From Nematopogon swammerdamellus (Eukaryota > Arthropoda > Insecta > Lepidoptera > Adelidae), in assembly GCA_946902875.1 (NCBI GenBank), contig OX336340.1:5787739-5851738 (forward strand): a stretch of 64,000 nucleotides of DNA, written 5' to 3'. Both the position numbers and the translations under genes were made by a program. Position 1 is the stretch's first letter. Each line of letters begins with the position of its first letter. Below, piece by piece: positions 10,985-23,800 of this stretch. The notes below the pieces were generated by a model. It was not told where the DNA came from, ran no database searches, and saw only the letters and a program-made list of their open reading frames with translations.

Positions 10985-13806
10985 GTTATTTCAAATGTTC
11001 TCTTTCATATTTTAGTCTTGTGTCGCACTGCAAAGGTTTTTGGGCATCCGGGGAATAATTTTCTGTACTCATGGAATCTTCAAATCGCGGGTCAATAGCC
11101 ACAGAGACTTTACTCAGCCTGCACGCCAAACTGGTATCTCCTAGGGGGAGAAATTGGCTGTGCCTGAGGCTCCGACCTTGAAAATGTCGGGTGTTTAGGT
11201 GCAATAAAAATAAGTTTTACTATTTGATTTCGATGTGTTTTATAAGCTTATTTTACTTGGATTTTGTTGTCAGCGACGCTGGCAGAGACCCTTATAAAAT
11301 CGGCCAAGGTGTCTATTCGTCCGTCTGTCTGTTACAGCCTGTAGCTTCTAAACGGCTTGAGCCATTTTCATGAAACTTGTTTAAATATCGGGGAGGCAAC
11401 ATCAAAAAACTGTTGCACCGACTTCAAAAAACAACTAGAACTGAAGTGTTAAATAATATTTTGATTCATATTCGGACCCTTGAATTGAAGGGGGTACAAA
11501 AGCACAAAAGGGGTCCATGTATAAATTTTCAGCACACCTGAAAATTTATACATGGACCACTTTTGTGCTTTTGTACCCCCTTTAGCTACAATTGATACAT
11601 GAAAAAGTCGACATCAAAAAAGTTTTCCTGAAGCTAACCACAAACCATAGTTTTTTTATTCAATTTAAAAAAATTGCTGAATGAATTTCGATAAAATTTA
11701 TATGGGACCACCTCTGAATTATTACCTACCAAACAAAAAAAGAATCATCAAAATCTATACAGTCGAGTTGACAAAATAATAAGGCGAAAGCAAATACAGG
11801 CGTCCTTAATTGGAGCCGCAAAAATCTAGTTTGAAATAAAAATATTTTTCTAATAGGTCGAGTGGTAGGTATGTATATCGCTGAAAGGTCTTAAGCAGGC
11901 TATATTCTAGCTAGAGTATTACTATATAACCAACCGTCTCAGTTTCCATAAAAAAGATAGAAACTTCTACTACATAGGTACTTAATACCTATATCAAATT
12001 ATTATTTTTAGGTTTCCGTACCCCGTACGGAAGCCTATTACTAAGCCTACAACGTCTGTCTGTTCGTCCGTCTGTCAGTCCAACAGCTGTGTCTTTGGAA
12101 CCGTATTAGTTAGCCGGGTGAATTTTTCACAGCGCATGTGTTATTTTGGCGGGTATAACAAATAAACAAAATTTAAAAACTGAAAAAATAAGAGGGTCTC
12201 CATAATGTTTTATGTAAACTGACACGGTCGGCTACATCACCTACAACATCCGTGATGTCAGCCCATAACACCGGGTGAACTTGGTGCCACGTCAGTGCTT
12301 CCCTTCGGTCGTGCCGGCTACACTGCACTGGAGGGAAAACACAAACTATTTACATGGCCGTTTCGACCGACCTTTCATTCAGTGCGGTGGTACCAACCCG
12401 GGCGGGTTAAACCCTACCCCCTAGTAATATAAGAAGTGAGTCTATCCCTTAGTCGCCTTTTACGACATACACGGGGAGAGATGCACTGGGGCTATTCAGA
12501 ACATGTGTTATTTTGGCGGGTATAACAAATAAACAAAAATTAAAAACTGAAATATTAAGAAGGTCTCCATACAAGAAACGTGTTTTTTCAACGTTTTCCG
12601 ACTCGCATATCGCCGGTTTTCATTTATAGAGCATTTTGTTTTGGAATCATCGCCTCATAAAGAGCAAATTTTTAAACACAGCATTATTCTGTTGTAATTA
12701 CACATTAAGTAAAACTAATAATAACCTTTTTTTCAGATTTCATCTCTACGTGTCGACTCGGTCCCATTCCCGAGCGTTATAATATGTAACGAGAATGCTG
12801 TTTCGAAGAGACAATTCGGAAATATTGATCGTATTTTGTATGTGTGTTTTTTTTTATATTTATATCTCTCTTTGCCTGCCAACCTATATCTGTTGGTTAT
12901 ACGCAACCATTGTTATGATATTATAATTATAACCCTAGGTCCCGACTAGAGTTTATGTCTAGGGAATCTATTGATTTATATAGTACAGTACAACCAAAAC
13001 AATATTGTTTTCTATGTTTAAATAAATAAATTATTTTGAGAAAGTTTTGTGGCCTTACAATATGGTTCGGTTCATCACCTGGATGCCACCCGTCATGTCT
13101 TCCAACACACTGCATTAAGTAGTCACCCGATGATGATACCTTTGTCATGGCCAACTCGAAACTACTTGCTAGTACTTCCCTTTGTTCGTGGCAGTCACTC
13201 AGTCAGGCGGTCAGCGTCTACGCGTCCACTGCTGGACATACGCCTCTCCAATTTTCCTCCAGTCGTCCCGGCCTTCAGCAGTACCTACGGAACCACTTCT
13301 TTACGCCGACGTACTTGATGTCTTCGTCCTACCTGGCAGGTGGTTTCCCCACCACCGGTCGAAAAATAATTCAAATTCAAGAATATCTTTAAAAAATTAT
13401 TTTCTGAAAATTTAATCGAAATTGATTATACGTGTGATTCCAACATGGCAGTGTAGTCACCCAAATTAATGAATTTTAAACTCATAGATTTAATGCACTC
13501 ATTTGCGTTTCGTTTTGTAAATTCGTTTGTAACATAAACCACACACTGCCCGCCCACTTTAAAAGCTTTTCAGCGTTAATTTACCTATTTACCTACATAT
13601 CTACTTATTACATTATAACCACGCACGCACACGGTGTCATAGAAATTAACAGTCCGGACACAGCGACGGTTGGAACAACGCCAGCTCGTACAACACACAA
13701 CATGAAAGTACGAGAGTACCTTCACAGTCAAGCGCTTCAGAGAGATGACGAAGTCGGTTTTTAGGATTCCGTATCCGGTATGGGACCCTATTACTAAGCC
13801 TACGCC

Positions 13807-13841
<35 letters not shown>

Positions 13842-16800
13842 CGTCCGTCCGTCCGTCCGTCCGTCCGTCCGTCCGTCCGTCCGTCCGTCCGTCCATCCGT
13901 CTATCTGTCCGAGGGCTGTATCTCTTAAACCGTAATAGGTAGCCCGTTGAAATTTTCACAGAATATGTGTTATTATGGCCGATATAACAACAAATAATAA
14001 AAATAAGAAAAAGTAAAAAAATCACGGGCGTCCCCATAGAAAACCAAAAAATGTATGCGCGCGCGCCATCTACCGAATAGAGCGTGAAGCATTTTAACTA
14101 ATCATGACATTTAACTAATATGAAGCATTTCATAACACGCTAACCAGTGTGGCGCTAACCATGAGATGGCGATAAGGAACCCTTGGTGCGCGAGTTCGAC
14201 TCGCACTTGGCGGTTTTTTTTTTAATAATATGAAATGTGTGTTCACTTCAAAGTGAAGTTCTATCGTCTCAATGTCGAATTATTAATTGGATTGTGTTAT
14301 TGTTATTATGTTTGTTTTTTAAAGAAAACTCTCTAATAAATAGGTATATCTTTATTTAAAGGAGAAATTAATTTGATTTTCCAGGGCGCTATTGTGAAGG
14401 CCGTAACAATAAAAGTTACCATTGATTTATTTGTAGGATTTCAGTGTGGAAAAATAATAATGTTATATTGTTATCGGTAGAGATGTAATTACATCTCGCA
14501 TAATTGCATCTCGTGAAGAAATAATATTTGTTTTCTTACAACATTTATTTACTCGTAGGTCTCTCAAAATGAGACACATAGGCAGACAGACGAGAGAAGT
14601 TGAACATTATACTTTGCATATAATGAGAGAAGAGGTAGAAAAGAACATATATTTTGTTCATCTGTCTACGTTCCACCCTGTATCCAATATGGACTACTAT
14701 GGTGCGTCGGCGTTGCCTCGTTACGCACCATATCACGTAGCGATATTCCCAACATGGCTCCCTCCATTCTCACTTTTTTTATGTAAACCAGCATGGGTAA
14801 CTGTGCCGAGAGATCAATGGTGCAGTCGACAGAGCTCATATCACCTCTCCTCGCGAAACCACGCTCAGTTACGTGCCATGCCAGCAGATTTGCTAGGCTG
14901 TCGAGCCCGTTAATACGACGCTTGAAGATACCCAGGTTAAAGGATTCAGGAAATATGTACACTCGCCGGAAGGCAGTTCCACGCTCTAGCGGTGCGACAA
15001 AGAAACAATTTAGAGAACCGATGGGTTATCAAAAGCCCAATGTCAACAACAATGTCACTGTCGTGTCGTGCTTCGTGTCGGCTATACTAAACTGGCTTCG
15101 AAACCCCGTATAATTTTTTATTACTTTTTCGACCACATCTGAAGAAGTTATTGACGTTCGGTTGGGCTTTTGAGAATAAAGCGTTTGGAACTGTCTTCCC
15201 GGCGAGTGTGTTTCCCGAATCCTTTGACCTGGGCGTCTCCAAACGTCGTGTCACTATCTAAACAGCCAAGCAACAGTCCTCAAATCTGCTGGCATAACAT
15301 CACATTGAGCGTGGTACTTATCGCGAGGAGTGGTGAATTTGGCTCTATCGACTGAACCATTGGTCCCTCGGCACAACCACCCATGCTGGTTTCATAATAA
15401 ATAAAAAAATAAAAAAAAAACAAGCTACGTAGCTAGAGGGACCTTTAATTAGGGTTCAGTTTTATTTTCAGAAAATCTAACGGAATAAGCGTTGAGAGAA
15501 GGGAGGAGTTCTTCTCAAAGCTGCCAATGCTGACGCTGAGAACTCTAAAGACAGATGACGGTGGCGTGAGGGAGGGCTTCAACGAGTTATTCAAAATCCT
15601 TTACAGTCACTATTACGACGTGGATGATATAATGTTGGCAGTAAGTATCTGCATACAGTATCCACTCAGTTAATGAAAATAAGCGAAACGAAATTTACTT
15701 GATTAGAAAAGGGCAATGGTAATACCTACGCAAAGGCAATACCTGGCATCGTGTGTGAAGTCGATGGATGGTGCAGAACGCGTGCGAAAGACGTTAAAGA
15801 AGTGCTAAAAATATTCAAATTATAATAAAATAATTGTTTATTGCAGATACGTCTGCCTCGCCCTTAGTTACTTACTTTCTTCGATAATGTTTATTGTCTT
15901 CCAGAATGCAGCTCGGCCTTCAGTTTCGCCGTTAGTTACTTACTTTATTAGAAAAGGTTTATCGTTTACCTGAACGCAGCTCAGCCTTCGGCCTCGCCCT
16001 TAGTTGCCTTAATCAAGAAATAATATATTTTAGTGAACGCAGCTCCACCTTCCACCTTGCATTTAATTCCTTACTTTCTTCGAGAAGGTTTATCGTTAAC
16101 CTGAACTCAGCTCGGCCTTCGGCCTCGCCCTATAGTTACTTACTTTCTATGTTATTTTGAAATACGAATTTCACGCGACGGAAGCCGCAGGCAACAACTA
16201 GTACACAATAAATGTTTTAAAAGTGTTAGAAATTTAACAAGACGAATATTTCAAATCTAATTTGTTGAGCAATGGAGTTATAAATTATTTAGGACCACAG
16301 AACAGCGATCGACGGCCGTTTTACGAAACATTAATGTTCTAGCGCAAATTCAGCGTCAAACCTGTATGAAACTAGTAACTTTGTTTCAGGTACATCAAAG
16401 ATGTGAAAACCTTTTAGTGCACTGTACGTTCAACCGCGAAGTAAAACAATGCAACGATATATTCAACTTGGTCAAAACATTCGTGGGATACTGTTGTGCC
16501 TTCAACTACGGCGGCGTAGGAGACAGGTTCGTGCAAACATGTTGCCGACTGGATTGGTACCAGCTGACTGGACGACGCATAGCGGCATAGCAGTCCTGGC
16601 TGTGTTCCCCTCTAGTCCAACATAGCCAGCAATCCAAAGGGAAATCAAATTGGCGGCGGGTGGCCGAGTGATTTTTATCATGCGAGAGGTCAGAGGTTCG
16701 AATCCGGTCGGCGTGTACCAATGAGTTTTTTCTTACGAAAAAATTTACGTACATACCTACACCTGCTGCTCCACCGTTCGGAACCGGTGTAAAACTGTAG

Positions 16801-17859
16801 GTCCCTTCCCTTGCTCCTTACTTGGTGGTAGGCTCAAATTGTAGCCGACTGGGTTGATACCACCGTACTGGATGTAAGATGGCCGCATAGCAGCCTCGGC
16901 TGTGTTCTCCTCTAGTCCAGTATAGCCAGCAATCCAGGGAAGTCTCCGGTATGGCACCTACCTTCTCGGAGGTGATATTGGCTGGTCGGAGCATGGGCTT
17001 TGGCCCCTCCGACTCAGCAACCCATACCGGATTACATAAAAAAAAAATATTTACAGGGTTGCCAACATGTGGAATGCACCTGCATACTTTCCTCTAATGT
17101 CATTGATTTTATAGGGGGAGTCAGATGTACCGTCAGCGATGTTTTAAAGGTAACATGAAATTAGTCTTCAATTATGTCCTAAGATGGCGCCAGGAGTATC
17201 GAATTTGAATTAAATAATTATTATATTTTTAAATCTGCTAATTATAGAACGATGCTAAGTGGGAACAGCATAGTTAAATTTAAAGATTATTTTATATTAA
17301 GTAGAAATTTCAAAATAGTGTATTTTAAGGTTTTCATAATTTTTCCAATAAATATTTTCATGTTTTGTCAGTCCGTGAGCTTGGCGGATAAAATGTATAA
17401 TTTCGCCGCTTCTGCATCATAGATGTCAGACCAAAGTTAAGTTGTCCTATTTGTCTATAGATGGCATGCCTATTTCTTATTATATTTTTAGTTGCCAAAT
17501 ACCAAGAGGGTGAGTTTAATGTCTTTGCCAAATACCCACCAACCAAACCTGCGTGCAATTCAAATACGCGCGTGCGGTTAGGATAAAGTGGAGATACCTT
17601 CTTTAAAATTATATTTTTTTACCTCACCACCTTTGAAAACGGAAACAAACACGATGGATTAAATATAATAATAATAATAAAAATCGTTAGCCATTTATAA
17701 GAAAATCGACCTCAACGAAATAATTTGTATGACAGCTACCCTTATTTTTTTAAATTAAAAAAAACTAAAAAAGGTACCCCTAGATTATCATTTCAAACTA
17801 CTAAATACGAATTTTGAACGAAATCGGTTGAGCAGTTTAGGCACAAGGTCGCTGGACGG

Positions 17860-17890
<31 letters not shown>

Positions 17891-20800
17891 TGTTTCTCAA
17901 AACCACTTTTTTGGGATCGTTGACAGATATATAGCCCAAATCTGTACTGTGTGGGGCCGGTACTTTAAAAGAATAGCCCCACTGCATCTCTCCCCGTGTA
18001 TGTCGTAAAAGGCGACTAAGGGATATGACCCCCTTCTTATATTACTAGGTGGTAGGGTTTAACCCGCCCGGGTTGGTACCACCGCACTGAATGAAAGGTC
18101 GGTCCAAACGGCTATGTAAATAGTTTGTGTTTTCCGTCCAGTTCAGTGTAGTCGGCACGACCGAAGGGAAGCACTGACGTGGCACCAAGTTCACCCGGTG
18201 TTATGGGCTGACATCACGGATGTTGTAGGTGATGTAGCCAACCGTGTCAGTTTCAATAAAAAAAAAAAAAATCAGTCGCATTCTCAACTTCGACATTTTG
18301 GACGATCACAATACTTCCTTTCTCCTTACAGTCGCTCGAAAGTAAAAAGCCACCTCCATAGTTTTTAGCCGTTGCGGTAATTTATCGATCGACGCGCGAC
18401 GTTCGCTTGTTTTGGAACACGCAAATGTTTGCGTGGAGCGTGCAGGCAAGCGATACGGGTTACTGCGCGTGGAAAAAGGATGACACAATATCGATGCGAT
18501 CTCTTGAGACGGTCGGTTCTGTATTCACGCGATACGCACACTACCATAATCGCGGTGTCTCGTTTTAGTAATAGTTGAAGTATGAACAAAATGTCTTTGA
18601 GTATGAAGTAGGGAGTCCAGGCACCGAATTAAAAAAAGTTGAGTCCAGGCAATGACGTATCATGTATATCTCTTTGAGTCCAGGGCTATTTTTTCCATCT
18701 ACGATGCTGCTGGTGGTGTTATACCAAAGAGATTAAAAGAGGGTGGGTTTAATGTATTTGTGATAAGCTTTACAGAATATATAAGTCAATGATATTTTAT
18801 ATAAAATTGTAAAATTGTAGATTTTACCGACGACGACACGACAACGAATAAAATAAAAAAATAGTAAATCTGATTTAAATGCAAAATTGATAATAAACCA
18901 TCGCTTCTCCAATGACGTATCATGTATTCTACTAGACCTCTTACCCGGGCAACCGCCTTCGCTCCACCGCGGTGGAGTAACCATTACGCGGAGGGACCCT
19001 CTTGAGACTAGTAGCTCGCGAGCGACCGAACGCGGCGGACGCGCCGTCCGCGCGCTCGCTGCCGTCCGTCTGCGGCTCGCATCGCGCCAGTCATTATGCC
19101 CGGTTGTGTGTTGCGATATTGCAAAAATCATACCAAAAATATTGGGAAAAGTGATGGCATCTCATTTCATAGGTAAGTATCACTTCATTGTGATCTTAAT
19201 ATATAAGGTCTTTCAAAATTAGTTAATAGTACGCTAAGGGGGGGTTCTGAATCATATAGGGAGTAAAACCTATATAAAATTTTTTGGACCTTGGGCTTTT
19301 TTTATGAAAAATGTTTTTTATGTATGAAAATGTATGTATGTAAAAAAATATGTGGTTGATTTTTATAGCCTAATCGATTCATTTTCATAACAGTAACAAA
19401 AAATTCTTGATTACCATTTTGATGTAACACGTGTAAGTTGGTAAAAAAAATCAAATTCTTTCTATTCCATACTAATAAAACTAAAATTGTGGTTTTCACA
19501 ATTTCTGAAAGAAAGAGATCTATGTGTTGGAAGACTTTTTTCTTCCTGGCATGAAACTGAAACGATTAAGAAGAGAATTTTTTTTTACATTTTACATTAT
19601 TATAATTTTTTTTTTGTAAACAAAAATCTTTGTTCCTCAAAAGTGATTTATTTACCATACAGAACCCCCCCTTAGCGTGCTATTAACTAATTTTGAAAGA
19701 ACTTATATATAATATCTTGTTTTCCATGTGCTTAGAAATATTTGGTTCAACTGGCCAATTAGGGCTGTCACAACGCTACTTCAATTTGAAAATTTTGTAC
19801 ATTTTATGTATTGACCTCGCATTGCAATAACATAAGCATTATTTAATTAAACAAATAAATTGAACGCGCTCATTAGGGCTGCCACATATGAATGATTAGA
19901 AATAGAGTTCTGGGATATCATGTATGAAAGTAAATAAATATGTATTAAACTACGTTAAAATATGAGAGTGAATTGACCGCTAATTAGGGTTGTCGCTATT
20001 CTTTTAATTTTTTTTAATTAGTAAGTAATTGAGAAATTTTCAAGAAAATAATTTTTTTTACAAGGTTTCCACATCCTAGTTAGGGATCAATACGAGAAAG
20101 ATGGATAAAAATAGTCCAAGATGATACATTGTTTAAGGGAAAGTGAAAATTTAAATTTGTGTAAAGTGAAATTTAAATTATTTTGTTTAAGTACGGAGGA
20201 ATAGAATAGAATAGAATAGTATTTTATTCATTTGTACACATACATTATTAATACATTAACATAAATGGAGCTAATTAGTAGGTACAAAAGAAAGGGCGTT
20301 AGGCGCAGCATATGGCCACTCGAGTGTCTCAAGGGCCGCTGTTTTTAAGCCTAGCCTACATTAATACTACAATTAAATTAAATCTAAAGAACTATATACA
20401 AAATTAACCACACTACATACACATTTACACAATTTTTACAAGTTTACACAGGATGGAGGAAGAGTTATTTTAGTTGTGTTTGTGTGTGTAGTCCAAAGTA
20501 TACCTAATGGTTTTTTTAGTTATATATATATTTTTTTTTTAAATAAATGCTGCACTCTTTATTTTATGTATGTTTGGTTTGGAGATTTTAAGTTTAGTCC
20601 AAGGCCAAGACCGCAGTTATGAATTCTTTATTATTAAGTTTAGTTTTTTAGATATTATTCTAGTTATTAAGTGTAGGTATTATAAGAATACAAAACGGCT
20701 TTACTCGCGGTCGAAATACGAGCTGTGTGGCTCGACGTTTCGGGCCAAACGTATGGCCCATCATCATGAGCACTCTGGCCGAAATGTCGAGCCACACAGC

Positions 20801-23800
20801 TCGTATTTCGATAGCGAGTAAAGCCGTTGTTACTTCTTAAAATGTCAAATAACCACGGTAATTTAAAAACCCATATAAGTTTAGGTATGTATTTCAAGTT
20901 ATTATGGTTCTGTATTTTAAGTTTAAATACATAAAAACGTTTTTTTCGATGAAATTCACTATCTGTTTTCTTCTATAATCCTTTAAAACGTCCCACTGCT
21001 AGGCACGGACTCTGCCCACTGACATAGGAGGTATTGTTTTTATTGTTGTTGTTTTATTGTTTATTGAGTATTCTTATGACAGTCATATTGCACTCGAACT
21101 TGTCACAATTTGTTATATCCGGTTCGATTACTCGTACATGGTGACCAGTGGAAATCAGAAGCAGTTTACACAAAAATACCTTTCATAGACCAGTGTGCAC
21201 TAGTTACCTAACTTTATTTTTCTTCATCGGAGCGATCGTACCTATTCGTTATGAAATGCACGTATATCAATCCTTATCAAGGAAATAAATAAGTACATTA
21301 GTTAGTGCCCGGGATTTGAACCCGCAACTTCTGCATTGAGAAGCGTTACCACTAGACTACGGGCACAATTAACCATAATACCTACTCGTAAAATAATAAA
21401 TCGAAAAATATATTTTTGGTAGACTAAGTGACAACCCTACGTATTCCAATGTACGTGTTGACTGACCGGCCGGGCCGGCCGGGCCGCTAGCCGCTAGTCG
21501 CTCGCTAGCTAGCCCCTCTCCCGCTCGCTTCCCACCCCGCGCGGCTCAGCGTTCCGCCACCCCGCTACCTTACCTCATACCTCAGCTATTGGCCGTCATT
21601 TCTCTGTATTCTTTCTTCGTAGTGCTCACTCTATACATAAAATCTCTTTGCGCTTCTCTTATATTCTCTATCTTTTTCGGGAGGAAGGAAGGGATTCCTT
21701 CCTCGCCCATCTCTCACTCACCTCTCTCCCGGTCTTCTCTCCTCGATCCCGCCTTCCTCCCCTCCTTCCCCTCACCCTTCACGGACCCCCTCTTTGCCAC
21801 CTTCCCTTTCGCCCATTCCCTCCCTCTCTCCCTACTTCCCTTCCTCCCCTCATGTCGCCCCTCCTTCCCATCACCCTCGCATTCCATTCCTCCCCTACTA
21901 CCCCTCATCCTGTCCGCAACCCCCTCTTACCCCGCCCCTTCCCCCTTTCAACCTCTCACTCCCTCGATATCCATTCCTCCTCGTTCCCTCTACTACCTCC
22001 CTCCCCCACACCTACCCTCATTCACTAACCCTTCCTCCCTCCATACCTCTCCTCCTCTTCTTCTTTTTTTTATGGAAACTGACATGGTTGGATACATCAC
22101 CTACAACATCCGTGATGTCGGACATGTCGTGCCGGCTATACTGAACTGGACGAAAAAAAACGAAAAAACTATTTACATCAAATCTCTTTGATTTACATAG
22201 CCGTTTCGACATACGTTTTATTCAGTGCGGTGGTACCAACCCTAGTAAGGTAAGAAGGGAAGGGTGCTACAGTTTTACGTGGAATCCGAACCACGGTCAG
22301 CCTCAAATGGTCGAGCGGTCACCCATCCAAGTGTTGACCGCGCCCAGGGTTGCCTGCACCACTGAGCTACCCAGGCTGACAAACGTACCTCCCACCCACT
22401 CCCCCTTCTTTTCTCTCCCCCTTCCTCTTCCTGACCATTATTCATTATTTCTTACCAAAAGCAGTAACTATTGAGTAATCTGTGCCAAAAGCCTAGATAA
22501 TAAATTTTCATATCCTTACCTAGAGAAATCATGGATTCCCCATACAAAAACTTTCACCCCTATTTCACCCCTTATTTTTAGGTTTCCGTATCCCTGTACG
22601 GAAGCCTATTACTAAGCCTCCGCAGTCTGTCTGTCCGTCCGTCCGTTTGTCTATCCGAGGGCTGTATCTCTTGAACCGTAATAGGAAGCCCGTTGAAATT
22701 TTCACAGAATATGTGTTACTATAGCGGATATAACAACAAATAAGCGGAGCTAGGTACAACCCAAGTACAACCAAAGAGTTTGTAAATTCTTTGGACCGGA
22801 GTAAAACCGCAAACAGGAAATTACAATCTTACACGTTCAACGCCACATGAAAAATCCAGTATTTCCGTTTGGGCCACGGGGCTCACCGCTCACCGGTGAG
22901 CCTTTCCTTACTGAACCATTCAGGGCATGGGGGTCACCGGTGAGCCGCGTGAGAGGGCCTACGTAAACGCTTCCTACAAGCCACAGAGCGCAGCTACAAA
23001 GCCAATATGGAAGTGAGCCGCATGGCCTTGTAGTCGAAGCGGACGGCGTGGTTTTCAAATCCAATAGAAACTTGTAGTTTTTTATTAAGTTAATTGTAAC
23101 GATGCTAGGGCTGCTCTTAACGATAAGGTAGAAAATAATATTTGTATTAATAGAATTAATAAAACCAGAAAATAATAAGAAAATATTCGTCAAAATAAAA
23201 ATGAACATAAAATTTTCTTCATTGCCAAATAAGAAGACATTATTTATTACGAAAATAATTTATGAAATTGAACAAAACAAAATATTTATGAAATTGAACA
23301 ATCACAACATTATCACACTTCTTCAAAGGGTTTAACCATAAACAATAAAGAATTATCCGTGAGTCATGTTAAAACAAGGCAAACAAAGGAATGGTTTAGT
23401 TGGGCTGCTTTGGCAATAAGTGGATACTTTTTTCGACTTGGTTTTAGCCTGTTTGCTACCCATTATTGGTACGTTCTTTGCATAACATTGGTGACATGTT
23501 CTTCTCACTTTTCTGGCCAATCCCTCTTTCCTTTCCAGAGTGTGTTTCATTCTCTTCCGTCTTTCTATATGCATTTCATAGTCGCTATCCTCACTCTCCG
23601 ACAAAAGAATTCGACAGCATCTTCTTTTCGTTGGTTGAACTACGTCTTCATAGAATCTATTCCGAAACTACGGTTCAGAAGATCTATCTCGATGTTTTCT
23701 AACTGCGTTAGCGCTTCTTGTGTTAACTCGAAATCTTCAAAATAATCATTTTTGGCGAGAAAAGCGTAAAACATCCTCAATTGTCGACGCAGCCGGACCG

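Noticed and set aside
21589..22191. 200-codon Pro/Ser/Leu-rich ORF and its neighbours in other frames
   Set aside because: Low-complexity CT tract; open in several frames and without a domain.
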